DNA from: an uncultured Ruminococcus sp. | Lineage (GTDB): Bacteria > Bacillota > Clostridia > Lachnospirales > Lachnospiraceae | DNA length: 64,000 nt | NCBI GenBank assembly: GCA_900066355.1 | Contig: FMEL01000011.1 | Location: 62,001-126,000, forward strand | Direction: 5' to 3' | Shown here: positions 17,778-26,829 of the stretch, piece by piece | Numbering within the stretch: the first letter of the stretch is position 1 | Layout of the letters: every line of letters starts with the position of its first letter | Translations under genes and position numbers: made by a program | The notes under the pieces: generated by a model | What the model saw: only the letters and a program-made list of their open reading frames with translations | The model's database searches: none | Told to the model about the DNA's origin: nothing

Positions 17778-18596
17778 ATGATAGATAAGAATGCGCCTGT
17801 CGGTGTGTTTGATTCCGGCGTGGGCGGTCTGACCGTAGCACGTGAGATCATGCGAAATCTTCCTTCAGAAAAGATTGTTTATTTTGGAGATACTGCAAGG
17901 GTTCCATATGGAAGCAAATCAAAAGATACCGTCATCCGCTATTCCAGTCAGATCGTTCATTTTCTGAGAGAGCAGAATGTCAAGGCAATCGTGATCGCCT
18001 GTAATACCGCGAGTGCGTTTGCACTTGAGGCTGTACAGGATAAGCTTGATATACCGGTGCTTGGTGTGATTGAAGCAGGTGCCCGTGTGGCCGCAGAAGA
18101 GACTAAAAATAAAAGAGTCGGGGTGATCGGTACTGTGGGTACGGTTGGAAGTGGCATCCACGAATCTTACCTGAAACGGCTGAATCCGGAGATTACGGTG
18201 ATCGGGAAGGCATGTCCGCTTTTTGTACCGCTGGTAGAAGAAGGATGGCTGCATGATCCGGTTACAGTCGAGGTTGCATCCCGTTACCTGCAGGAGCTGA
18301 AGGATGAGCAGGTAGATACCCTGATTCTCGGATGTACACATTATCCGTTGATCCGTTCAACGATTCAGGAAGTGATGGGTGAGAAAGTTCGTCTGGTCAA
18401 TCCGGCATATGAGACGGCACTGGAATTAAAGAGCCTTCTGACGAAAATGGATCTTCTGAGTACAGGAGAGCAGCAGGCAGAGTTTCCATACCGCTTTTAT
18501 GTCAGTGATCTTGCAGATGAATTCAAGGAATTTGCCAATTCCATTCTGCCTTATGATGTAACCATGACACGCAAAATCGACATTGAGAAGTATTAG
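17778..18596 (+). CDS. murI: Glutamate racemase
   Basis: MurI interconverts L- and D-glutamate for peptidoglycan synthesis in the cytoplasm. The family start VGVFDSGVGGLTVAREI and the two catalytic cysteine motifs, ACNTAS (about residues 74-79) and GCTHYPL (about residues 184-190), are present. The 272-residue length is standard. The ATG at 17778 has GGAG eight bases upstream; the frame is open further upstream but without a better site. The DUF1934 gene begins nine bases after the stop. Confidence 0.96.
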   Translation: MIDKNAPVGVFDSGVGGLTVAREIMRNLPSEKIVYFGDTARVPYGSKSKDTVIRYSSQIVHFLREQNVKAIVIACNTASAFALEAVQDKLDIPVLGVIEAGARVAAEETKNKRVGVIGTVGTVGSGIHESYLKRLNPEITVIGKACPLFVPLVEEGWLHDPVTVEVASRYLQELKDEQVDTLILGCTHYPLIRSTIQEVMGEKVRLVNPAYETALELKSLLTKMDLLSTGEQQAEFPYRFYVSDLADEFKEFANSILPYDVTMTRKIDIEKY

Positions 18597-18605
18597 GAGA
18601 AATAA

Positions 18606-19061
18606 ATGAAAAAAGATGTACTTATTCGTGTACGGGGACTTCAGATGATGGATACGGAGGATGAGCAGGAACCGCTTGAAATCGTTGTTCCCGGACAGTA
18701 TTATTATCGAAACGGAAGCCATTATCTCCGGTATGAAGAAATGATGGATGATACGGCACAGCCGACAGTCAATTATATTAAGCTGTCTCCACAGGGCGTA
18801 GAAGTACGCAAACAGGGACAGGTAAATGTACATATGGTGTTTGAGCAGGGAAAGAAAAACATGACTCTTTATTCGACACCATTTGGAACACTTCAGATGG
18901 GAATTGCCGCAACAGGCCTTGAAATCATGGAGGATGAAGACTGCATTCAGATGAAAGTGGATTATGCACTGGATATGAATGATGAACATGTGGCAGATTG
19001 TTACCTGACGGTTCAGGCACAGTCCAAAGATCTCGGAGATTTTTCTTTTTACGAAAACTGA
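18606..19061 (+). CDS. DUF1934 (YwiB-like) beta-barrel protein
   Basis: A 151-residue soluble protein of the DUF1934 family, which adopts a small calycin-like barrel. Typical features are the N-terminal RVRGLQ strand, YYYRNGSHYLRYEE, and the glycine-turn segment TPFGTLQMGIAATGLEI. The biochemical role is unknown. It is tightly linked to murI (nine-base gap, ribosome binding site TTAGGAG) and therefore probably cotranscribed. Confidence 0.85.
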   Translation: MKKDVLIRVRGLQMMDTEDEQEPLEIVVPGQYYYRNGSHYLRYEEMMDDTAQPTVNYIKLSPQGVEVRKQGQVNVHMVFEQGKKNMTLYSTPFGTLQMGIAATGLEIMEDEDCIQMKVDYALDMNDEHVADCYLTVQAQSKDLGDFSFYEN

Positions 19062-19087
19062 AGAACAGATATATCATTACAAAAATC

Positions 19088-19118
19088 AACACCCGGAGGA
19101 ATGAACCTTCGGGTGTTT
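19088..19118. terminator. Shared terminator between convergent genes
   Basis: A 12-bp stem (AACACCCGGAGG with CCTTCGGGTGTT, one G-T pair) and a six-base loop lie between two convergent genes, with a short T stretch on the plus side. Confidence 0.85.
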
Positions 19119-19138
19119 GCTTTATGATCCGTATGAAA

Positions 19139-19582
19139 TTATTTATTACGTAATCTGGCGAAGAAGCCTTTTTTCTTAGGAGCCGGAGTTTCAAGGGAAC
19201 CACGGATTCCTTTTACACCAACGATGTATAAACCGCTGACTTCTGCTTTGACTTCTTTCTTAACCGGAATCAGATCAAAAACTTTTTCGTCTGCGATCAG
19301 TACGGAGATCTTCGGTCCGACTTTTGCCTTAACGATCGGAAGTTTGGAACGACGCATAAGCTTCGGAGCCTGATCGATCACCATCTGCGGAAGACCGGAT
19401 TCTTTTAACGGAAGCCGTTTCTTATCGATAATCAGCATAGATACGGTTTGTTTTGCTGCTTCAATCTGAGCCTGCTGTTCTTCTTGTTTCTTCTGAGCTT
19501 TCTTTCCAAAGAAATAAAGAGCAATCAGAGCACCGATCAGGATGATCAGGATTACAAGAAGGACGATGGTAAGTGTACTCAT
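19139..19582 (-). CDS. Conserved hypothetical single-pass membrane protein
   Basis: A 147-residue protein with an N-terminal membrane helix (TIVLLVILIILIGALIALYF), a charged coiled-coil-like stretch (KKAQKKQEEQQAQIEAAKQT) and a C-terminal lysine-rich tail (KKKGFFARLRNK). The central domain has beta-strand character and repeated LPIVKAKVGPKI-like segments. No motif gives a function. GAGGAGGG precedes the ATG at 19582, which fits better than the upstream ATG at 19597. The cytoplasmic C-terminus is inferred from the charge pattern. Confidence 0.7.
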   Translation of the reverse strand: MSTLTIVLLVILIILIGALIALYFFGKKAQKKQEEQQAQIEAAKQTVSMLIIDKKRLPLKESGLPQMVIDQAPKLMRRSKLPIVKAKVGPKISVLIADEKVFDLIPVKKEVKAEVSGLYIVGVKGIRGSLETPAPKKKGFFARLRNK

Positions 19583-19700
19583 AAATACCCTCCTCAATAT
19601 GTAAATTTACAAACTAATGTCATGCGAAATATATTCTAACATCATTTATTACAAAAGGCAAACAAATTCAGGAAAATTCCATGAAGAACAGGAAAAGATA

Positions 19701-19729
19701 TGGAAATACAGCGGGCAAACAGGTATAAT
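19701..19729 (+). promoter_or_regulatory. Promoter upstream of the NodB-like pair
   Basis: TGGAAA (19701-19706) and TATAAT (19724-19729) are 17 bases apart, about 110 bases before the first deacetylase-like gene. Confidence 0.5.
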
Positions 19730-19839
19730 AGAAACATATTTCTTATATGTGGAACATGTAAAAATCAGCAGGCTGTAATAAAATACACCGATTTACGGGT
19801 ATACTAGGAATTACAGAATAAACCATACAGGGAGTTAGT

Positions 19840-21330
19840 ATGAGGGAGACAGTGAACAACAATACAGATACAGGCCAGGAGGGCGGATATACAGATGTGA
19901 CCGAGGATACAGACCGTGAGTTGAGGGAGAGACGCCGCCAGCGCAGACTGAGACGCCAGAAGAGGGAGCGAAGGAAAAAGCTTATGATCCTTGGTGCGAC
20001 AGGTATTATTACGATCGTAGTAGTGGCTGGGGCAGTAAGGGGGATTGCAGGTTTTATCAGTCACAGCGGCACACAGTCGACATCTTCTGTGAAAGAGACA
20101 CAGAAGAAAGAAGATTCACAGGAAGTCCCGGCGGAGCAGCAGGGACCAAGTGCAATGGAGCAGGCGAAGCTTCTGGCCGCGCAGTATGATTATCAGAGTG
20201 CGATCGATCTTCTTAAGAAACAGTCGGATTACGAGAGCAATACCGACATGCAGAATGCGGTAAAAGAATACGAATCAGACAGAGATTCCTGTACTTCATG
20301 GCCACTGGAAGAAGTGACGCATGTTTTTTATCATACACTGATCAAAGATACGTCTAAAGCCTTTGACGGTGATTATAAAGAAGCGGATTACAATCAGGTC
20401 ATGACAACGATCGATGAATTCAACAAGATTACGGAGACCATGTATGAAAAGGGTTATGTCATGGTCAGTATTTACGATATGGCTAAGGCGAACGATGACG
20501 GTACGATGACACCGGGCGAGATTCTTCTTCCGCCGGGCAAAATCCCGTTTGTATTATCGCAGGATGATGTCTGCTATTACCACTACATGGATGGTGATGG
20601 ATTTGCAACGAAACTTGTGGTAGATGATGAAGGCAAGGTTCGTAATGAGTATGTCGAAGATGACGGAAGTATTTCAGTCGGGGATTATGATATGGTGCCG
20701 TTGATTGATCGTTTCGTTGAGAAGCATCCTGATTTTTCCTACAGAGGAGCAAAGGGAATTGTGGCACTCACCGGATACAATGGTATTCTTGGTTACCGTA
20801 CGGATCAGAGCTATGAAACAAGACCCGATGACCTTGATCAGAACAAGGTCGACTGGCTTGACAGCCATCCGGATTTCAGCCTTGAGAAAGAACGGGAAGG
20901 TGCCAAAAAGGTCGCCGACACCATGAAAGAAGAAGGCTGGTTGTTTGCAAGTCATACATGGGGCCATCAGAATATCGGACAGATCTCACTGGAGACTTTG
21001 CAGGCAGATACGCAGAAATTTAAGGATAATGTGGATCCGCTGATCGGTGGAACGGATATCATTATTTTTGCGTTCGGAACGGATCTTACAGATGCAGAAG
21101 ATTATTCCGGAGATAAGTTTGAATATCTGAAGAGTATGGGATATAACTATTATTGTAACGTCGATTCGAGCAAATATTTTGTACAGATACGAGACCGGTA
21201 TTTCCGTCAGGGGAGAAGAAATTTAGACGGATACCGTATGTATTACAATCCGGAACTTCTGGAGGATCTATTTGATGCAAAGAGTGTGTTTGATCCTGCC
21301 AGACCGACACCGGTTCCGCCAATGGGCTGA
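19840..21330 (+). CDS. Membrane-anchored NodB-like polysaccharide deacetylase (copy 1)
   Basis: The 496-residue protein has a highly basic cytoplasmic start (about residues 27-47), one membrane helix (MILGATGIITIVVVAGAV) and a long extracellular part. A helical region near residues 105-140 is followed by a NodB-type barrel. The metal-site motifs are VLSQDDV (acid pair) and SHTWGH (H-X3-H type). The substrate is probably an N-acetylated wall or capsule glycan, by family knowledge only. It is followed 24 bases later by a clear paralogue. GGGAG lies five bases before the ATG. Confidence 0.82.
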   Translation: MRETVNNNTDTGQEGGYTDVTEDTDRELRERRRQRRLRRQKRERRKKLMILGATGIITIVVVAGAVRGIAGFISHSGTQSTSSVKETQKKEDSQEVPAEQQGPSAMEQAKLLAAQYDYQSAIDLLKKQSDYESNTDMQNAVKEYESDRDSCTSWPLEEVTHVFYHTLIKDTSKAFDGDYKEADYNQVMTTIDEFNKITETMYEKGYVMVSIYDMAKANDDGTMTPGEILLPPGKIPFVLSQDDVCYYHYMDGDGFATKLVVDDEGKVRNEYVEDDGSISVGDYDMVPLIDRFVEKHPDFSYRGAKGIVALTGYNGILGYRTDQSYETRPDDLDQNKVDWLDSHPDFSLEKEREGAKKVADTMKEEGWLFASHTWGHQNIGQISLETLQADTQKFKDNVDPLIGGTDIIIFAFGTDLTDAEDYSGDKFEYLKSMGYNYYCNVDSSKYFVQIRDRYFRQGRRNLDGYRMYYNPELLEDLFDAKSVFDPARPTPVPPMG

Positions 21331-21354
21331 TGATAAGTAAAGGGGAACAATGAG

Positions 21355-22695
21355 ATGAAAAAAAGAGCAATGATACTGACGGCTGTTCTGACAGCGGCTG
21401 TTCTGGCAGGCGGAGGTTATTTCCCGACAGACATCGGAAACAGACTTACGCAGACTGTTTCAGCAGCCAAAAAGGATTCAGATAAGAAAGATGATACTTC
21501 AGAGAGTGAGGGTTCGGTGCTGGATCAGGCAACGCTGATGTACCAGCAGTACAATTATGATGAAGCAATCAAACTTCTGAAACAGCAGGATGATTTTGAT
21601 ACAAATAAAGATTATATGGATCTTGCAGCAAAATGCCAGGTTGCCAAATCCACACTGGTGGAATATCCACTGGAGCAGATTACACATGTTTTTTTTCATA
21701 CGCTGATTGATGATACAGGCAGAGCTTTTGACGGCGATTCAAAATCAGGTAATTATAATCAGGTAATGACGACAGTCAGTGAGTTCAATAAAATTATTCA
21801 GATCATGTATGACAAGGGATATGTTCTGGTAAGTCCACATGATATGGCGACAGTGAATGATGACGGTACGATGAGCCGTGGCAAGATCATGGTGCCGGAA
21901 GGCAAGATTCCATTTGTTCTTTCACAGGATGATGTCAGCTATTATCACTACATGGATGGTGATGGCTGCGCATCGAAACTGGTTCTGGATGAGAATGGAG
22001 AGGTAAAGAACGAATATGTCGAAGCAGATGGAAGTGTATCAGTCGGTGATTACGATCTTGTACCGCTTTTGGATACTTTCATTAAAGAACATCCGGATTT
22101 TTCTTATCATGGACGCAAGGGAATCCTTGCTATGACCGGATACAACGGAGTGCTTGGATACAGAACCGATATTGCTTACAAGACCGGTGAGAACTTACAG
22201 GATGATCAGAAGAAATTCCTGGAGGACAATCCGGATTTTGACTATGATCAGGATGTGGCAGATGCGACGAAAGTTGCTGATGCCATGAAAGCAGAAGGAT
22301 GGGAATTTGCAAGCCACACATGGGGACATATGAATGCAACGGAGCGTTCCGCAGAAGACCTTAAGACGGATGACCAGAAATGGAAATCCTATGTTGCACC
22401 GATCCTTGGAGATACCGATATGATCATCTTTGCATTTGGTGCCGATATCGGTGACTGGTCGGGATATTCTTCAGATAACCCGAAATTCCAGTACTACAAG
22501 AGCGCAGGATATGATTATTTCTGTAATGTAGATTCCAGCCAGTATTTTGTACAGATCACAGACCAGTATTTCCGTCAGGGAAGAAGAAATCTCGATGGAT
22601 ATCGTATGTATTACAATCCGGAAATGCTCAGTGATCTCTTTGATGTGGCTGATGTATGGGATTCTTCCAGACCGACACCGGTACCTCAAATGTAA
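21355..22695 (+). CDS. Secreted NodB-like polysaccharide deacetylase (copy 2)
   Basis: A 446-residue paralogue of the upstream protein, sharing long identical blocks such as QVMTTV/IDEFNKI, FVLSQDDV, YYHYMDGDG, SHTWGH, YFRQGRRNLDGYRMYYNPE. Instead of a basic cytoplasmic segment it has a normal signal peptide with a likely cleavage after VSA, so this copy is predicted to be released or loosely bound while copy 1 is anchored. The shared SHTWGH and DD motifs suggest both are active. Cotranscription is likely. Confidence 0.82.
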   Translation: MKKRAMILTAVLTAAVLAGGGYFPTDIGNRLTQTVSAAKKDSDKKDDTSESEGSVLDQATLMYQQYNYDEAIKLLKQQDDFDTNKDYMDLAAKCQVAKSTLVEYPLEQITHVFFHTLIDDTGRAFDGDSKSGNYNQVMTTVSEFNKIIQIMYDKGYVLVSPHDMATVNDDGTMSRGKIMVPEGKIPFVLSQDDVSYYHYMDGDGCASKLVLDENGEVKNEYVEADGSVSVGDYDLVPLLDTFIKEHPDFSYHGRKGILAMTGYNGVLGYRTDIAYKTGENLQDDQKKFLEDNPDFDYDQDVADATKVADAMKAEGWEFASHTWGHMNATERSAEDLKTDDQKWKSYVAPILGDTDMIIFAFGADIGDWSGYSSDNPKFQYYKSAGYDYFCNVDSSQYFVQITDQYFRQGRRNLDGYRMYYNPEMLSDLFDVADVWDSSRPTPVPQM

Positions 22696-22722
22696 AGATG
22701 TTAAAATGAAGGGAGTTTTATT

Positions 22723-24021
22723 ATGAAGAAAAAAGCAGTAGTTGCAATGTTAATTATGTGTATGGCGGTTTCAGCAGCCGCATGCGGCAAATCATCTGAT
22801 ACAGAAAAAACGACCACAGAAACAACCGATACAAAGGACAGTGAAGATTCGAAGGAAGACAGTACAGATATAGACACAAAAGAGACTGATTCTTCTGAGG
22901 GAAACAGACTGGTTTCCGTCAAAGATGTTTCAAAATATGTGACGATAGGCGAGTATAAAGGTCTGGAGCTTAACCGTACTTCACAGAGCGTCACAGATGA
23001 CGATGTTCAGGCAGAGATCAATTATGATCTGGAAGACAATGGTACCGAAGTCAAAGACGGCACCGTAGAAAGCGGTGATACAGTAACGATCAATTTTACA
23101 GGAACTATTGACGGCAAAGAATTTGACGGTGGTTCTGCAGAAGATTATGAGCTTGTGGTTGGTGACGGTGAGATGATCGATGGATTTGAGGATGGCATTG
23201 TCGGAATGAAATCCGGTGAAACAAAAGAACTGGATCTGACTTTCCCGGACGATTATTATGAAGAGTCTGTTGCAGGAAAAGCAGTTGTATTTAAGGTTAC
23301 ACTTCAAAAATTTACCCGCCCGGCAGAGCTGACAGATGAATGGGTTGCCGCAAATACCGATTATAAGACAGTAGATGAATATCGCGAGGCAGTTAAGAAA
23401 CAGCTCGAAGACACAGCAGCGCAGACCGCAGATTATGGGCTTTACAGCAACGCATGGAATGAAGTACAGGCAGCTTCCGAAGTCAAAGATTACCCTAAGG
23501 AAGATGTTGACGCAGCAAAGAAATCCTATCAGGAACTCAATGAAGAGTATGTGAAGGAAGCGGGCATGGAGATGTCTGACTTCCTGGAGTCTCAGGGAAT
23601 GACAGAGGAAGATTATGAATCACAATGCCAGCAGTACGCAGAGTCCAAAGTAGAACAGAATCTGATCGTACAGGGAATCATGGATGCAGAAGGACTCAGT
23701 ATTAATGATGAAGAAACTCAGAAGTTAAAAGATGATCTGATTGAGGAATATGGGTTTGCAAGCATTGATGAAATGATTGAGACATACGGCGAACAGGAAG
23801 TGAATGAATCACTGGCACTTCTGCGTGTAGAGCGGTTTATCGTTGAAAATGCAACTGTCACAGAAGTAGCAGGTGATTCTGAGGATGCGGTAGACGAAGG
23901 TGATGATCTGGAAGAATATGATAAATCCATGGACATTGACACGGGCGATGATACAGAAGATAATGTGGATATCGAAGATGCAGCCGCAGAGGACGCTACA
24001 GATGAGGTGGCCGAAGAATGA
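22723..24021 (+). CDS. Extracytoplasmic trigger-factor-like lipoprotein foldase
   Basis: The 432-residue protein begins with a lipoprotein signal peptide (lipobox SAAAC, Cys21). After a Thr/Ser/Asp-rich linker, an FKBP-type prolyl isomerase domain (about residues 115-205; TINFTGTIDGKEFDGG and FEDGIVGMKSGE) is followed by a trigger-factor C-terminal helical domain (about 205-375). An acidic tail ends the protein. Cytoplasmic trigger factor has an N-terminal ribosome-binding domain; it is absent here and replaced by the lipid anchor. The likely job is folding of exported proteins at the outer face of the membrane. Its stop overlaps nagA by four bases (ATGA). Confidence 0.85.
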   Translation: MKKKAVVAMLIMCMAVSAAACGKSSDTEKTTTETTDTKDSEDSKEDSTDIDTKETDSSEGNRLVSVKDVSKYVTIGEYKGLELNRTSQSVTDDDVQAEINYDLEDNGTEVKDGTVESGDTVTINFTGTIDGKEFDGGSAEDYELVVGDGEMIDGFEDGIVGMKSGETKELDLTFPDDYYEESVAGKAVVFKVTLQKFTRPAELTDEWVAANTDYKTVDEYREAVKKQLEDTAAQTADYGLYSNAWNEVQAASEVKDYPKEDVDAAKKSYQELNEEYVKEAGMEMSDFLESQGMTEEDYESQCQQYAESKVEQNLIVQGIMDAEGLSINDEETQKLKDDLIEEYGFASIDEMIETYGEQEVNESLALLRVERFIVENATVTEVAGDSEDAVDEGDDLEEYDKSMDIDTGDDTEDNVDIEDAAAEDATDEVAEE

Positions 24022-25118
24022 TTATAAAAAGAGGAAAGGTCTTTCAGGAAGATGGAAACTTTCTGGAACAGACACTGTATGTCAATGACCATCGTCTGGT
24101 AGACAAAGCAGAATATCAGGACGACGGAGAAGTTATAGATGCAGAAGGACTTCTTGTACTGCCGGGGCTTGTGGATATTCACAGCCATGGTGCAGCGGGG
24201 GAGGATTTTTCCGATGGAAATCCGGAAGGATTTAAGAAAATCCTGCAGTACGAAAAACGCTGCGGAATTACTTCCTACTGCCCGACATCGATGACATTTC
24301 CAAAAGAACGGCTCCGCCAGATTTTTGCTTCAATCAAAGGTGCACAGACAGAAGACGGTGCGACGGTTGTCGGTATCAATATGGAAGGTCCGTTTCTTGA
24401 TCCTGCCAAAAAGGGTGCACATGTTGAGAAATGGATCGCAGCACCGGATGTGGCATTTGTAAGAGAACTGAATCAGGATGCCGATGGTCTGGTGCGTCTT
24501 GTTACAGTTGCCCCGAATATGGACGGCGCAGAAGAATTTATAAAGGAAATGCACGAAGAGGTCTGCATTTCACTGGGACATACAGCAGCAGATTATGATT
24601 GCGCATCAAGAGCAATGAAGCTTGGTGCGCATCATGTTACGCATCTTTACAATGCGATGCAGCCTTTTGGACACAGAGCACCGGGACTGATCGGTGCGGC
24701 AATGGATGATCCGGAGTGCATGGTTGAGTTGATCTGCGACGGATATCACATTCATCCGTCTGCAATCCGCGCAGCATTTCGGATGTTCGGACCGGAGCGT
24801 GTGATCCTCATCAGTGATTCTATGCGTGCGACAGGGATGGAAAATGGTACATATGAGCTTGGAGGACAGGAAGTAACTGTTAAGGATCGAAAAGCAGTTC
24901 TGAAAGATGGTACGCTTGCCGGTTCTGCGACGAATCTTTATGGATGTATGTGCAAAGCCGTAGAATTTGGAATTCCACTGGAACAGGCGATTATGGCGGC
25001 GACCGCAAATCCTGCCAGAAGTATTGGAATATTTGACCGTGTTGGTTCTATTCGAATCGGAAAGCAGGCGGACTTACTGCTTGTAAGTGAAAATCTTGAA
25101 TTAAAGAGAGTTATTTAA
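24018..25118 (+). CDS. nagA: N-acetylglucosamine-6-phosphate deacetylase
   Basis: This amidohydrolase makes glucosamine-6-phosphate during amino-sugar catabolism or recycling. Metal- and substrate-site motifs are visible: DIHSHGAAGEDF, the NMEGPF strand, SLGHTAADY, HVTHLYNAMQPF and the catalytic-aspartate segment LISDSMRATG. The length of 366 residues is standard. The start overlaps the foldase gene by four bases, implying translational coupling. No nagB is adjacent. Confidence 0.93.
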   Translation: MIIKRGKVFQEDGNFLEQTLYVNDHRLVDKAEYQDDGEVIDAEGLLVLPGLVDIHSHGAAGEDFSDGNPEGFKKILQYEKRCGITSYCPTSMTFPKERLRQIFASIKGAQTEDGATVVGINMEGPFLDPAKKGAHVEKWIAAPDVAFVRELNQDADGLVRLVTVAPNMDGAEEFIKEMHEEVCISLGHTAADYDCASRAMKLGAHHVTHLYNAMQPFGHRAPGLIGAAMDDPECMVELICDGYHIHPSAIRAAFRMFGPERVILISDSMRATGMENGTYELGGQEVTVKDRKAVLKDGTLAGSATNLYGCMCKAVEFGIPLEQAIMAATANPARSIGIFDRVGSIRIGKQADLLLVSENLELKRVI

Positions 25119-25201
25119 ATACCTGTCATTGTATTTCAGAATTAAATGCGTTATGATAATAAGAAAAGATAAAGATATAGAAAATACAGCAGGTGGAGTC
25201 A

Positions 25202-26575
25202 ATGGATAAGAGGGTATTGCGCGAACGAATGCGCAAAAAGCAACAGCAGATAAGACGGCGGCAGATGATGAAAAAGGGTGCATATGTCGTTGCAGTTATT
25301 TTGGTACTGATTTTTGTAATCCGCGGAATCATTCTTCCGGTCATTAACAGAGCCGGTGGCGGAAATACAGAGAAGCCGCAGCAGGTACAGGCAGAGACAG
25401 ACAGCACAACTACTGACAGCAGTTCGGACAGTACAGATACAGGAGATACGAGTACAGAAACAAACGCGGCAATACGCCAGCCGGTCAAAGGGCAGAGTGA
25501 TCTGACGAAAGCGGCACAGCTTACAGCCGGATGGCATGACGATGAAAACGGCAAATGGTATCAGAATGCAGATGGCACATATTTCGCCGGTGGTATGCAG
25601 GAAATCGATGGTTCTACATATTACTTTGATGATAACGGTTACATAAAGACCGGATGGGTGGAAGTCGGATTTGATGATTATTACTTCAACGATGATGGTA
25701 CTTATGATCCGAGTCAGCATAAGACACGAATTGCATTTACTTTTGATGATGGTCCGGGAGAATACACTGATGAACTTCTTGACTGTCTGGAAGAAAACAA
25801 TGCACATGCGACATTCTTTATGCTTGGACAGAATGTAGGAAGCTGGGAATCCACAGTACAGCGTATGGCAGATATCGGCTGTGAGATCGGCAGCCATTCC
25901 TGGGATCACCCGAATCTTTATGATCTGAGTATGGACTCTGTGGCAAAAGAGTTTTCCGATACAGATGCAGCACTTGAAAAAGCCTGTGGACAGAAAGCAA
26001 GTGTGGCACGTGCGCCTTATGGCAACTGGAGTGATGATATCATTTCTACTGTAGGTAAACCGTTTTTTACATGGTCACTGGATTCTATGGACTGGAGTTA
26101 TCTGGATGTAAACAAGGACTATGATGCAGTTATGAATGGTGACCTTACAGATGGTTCTATCATTCTGATGCATGATATTCATGAACCTTCTGTACAGGCG
26201 GCAATCAAGATGATTCCGGAACTTGTGCAGAAAGGATATAAGCTGATGACTGTCAGCGAGCTGGCAGCAGCGAAGGGAGTTACCTTACAGGGTGCCAATT
26301 ATTCTGATTTCTGGGACAGCTCCCTGCAGAAGGGAATCGTTGCAGGATACAGCGGAAATACCACAGATACATCCGGTGATGAAAGCACAGATGGTACGGA
26401 TACTTCTAATGACGGAAGTACAGATACATCGGATGGAAGTTCTGACGATGGCTCTTCCGATGATGAATCTTCAGATGATGGTTCTTACGATGACGGAAGT
26501 TCCGATGACGGATATTCAGATGATAGCTCCTACGATGACGGAAGTTATGATGAAGGCGATTATTCGGAGGAGTAA
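25202..26575 (+). CDS. Wall-associated NodB polysaccharide deacetylase with choline-binding-type repeats
   Basis: The 457-residue protein has a basic N-terminus, a signal-anchor helix (about residues 27-46) and a Ser/Thr/Asp linker. Two to three cell-wall-binding repeats of aromatic type follow (GWHDDENGKWYQNADGTY, YYFDDNGYIKTGWV). The NodB barrel is complete, with TFDDGP, HSWDHP, RAPYGNW and LMHDIH motifs. It therefore probably deacetylates peptidoglycan GlcNAc or MurNAc. The last 75 residues are a low-complexity Asp/Ser/Gly/Tyr tail. The ATG at 25202 follows AGGTGG. Confidence 0.9.
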   Translation: MDKRVLRERMRKKQQQIRRRQMMKKGAYVVAVILVLIFVIRGIILPVINRAGGGNTEKPQQVQAETDSTTTDSSSDSTDTGDTSTETNAAIRQPVKGQSDLTKAAQLTAGWHDDENGKWYQNADGTYFAGGMQEIDGSTYYFDDNGYIKTGWVEVGFDDYYFNDDGTYDPSQHKTRIAFTFDDGPGEYTDELLDCLEENNAHATFFMLGQNVGSWESTVQRMADIGCEIGSHSWDHPNLYDLSMDSVAKEFSDTDAALEKACGQKASVARAPYGNWSDDIISTVGKPFFTWSLDSMDWSYLDVNKDYDAVMNGDLTDGSIILMHDIHEPSVQAAIKMIPELVQKGYKLMTVSELAAAKGVTLQGANYSDFWDSSLQKGIVAGYSGNTTDTSGDESTDGTDTSNDGSTDTSDGSSDDGSSDDESSDDGSYDDGSSDDGYSDDSSYDDGSYDEGDYSEE

Positions 26576-26596
26576 TACGAAATAAAGTAACTTACA

Positions 26597-26657
26597 AAAG
26601 AGGACATGAATGGCAGGGAAGTACAGATACGTTCCTGCCGGACAAGTTCTCTTTTTT
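26597..26657 (+). terminator. Two-tier intrinsic terminator
   Basis: An inner stem GGCAGGGA/TTCCTGCC (26612-26619 and 26632-26639) is enclosed by AAAGAGGAC/GTTCTCTTT and followed by a T-run at 26652-26658. Confidence 0.8.
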
Positions 26658-26702
26658 TACGTTTTCTGTAGTTTTTTTCTTACAGACTTCTTGTTGTTTT
26701 AA

Positions 26703-26731
26703 TTGACGGGAACTATATGGATTGGTATAAT
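26703..26731 (+). promoter_or_regulatory. Promoter for glgB
   Basis: TTGACG (26703-26708) and TATAAT (26726-26731) are separated by 17 bases, close to the housekeeping consensus. The start site would leave a leader of about 90 bases. Confidence 0.75.
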
Positions 26732-26829
26732 GTGTCTATAAAAATACGAAAGATTGGCATTAATCATGTGCATAATGCCGATGAAGAATCAGAAAGTAAC
26801 AAATTAACAATTAAGGGAGGTACGTTTGA

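Noticed and set aside
26292..26585. Met-rich frame overlapping the 3' end of the wall deacetylase
   Set aside because: It arises from the GATGAT-rich low-complexity tail read in another frame.
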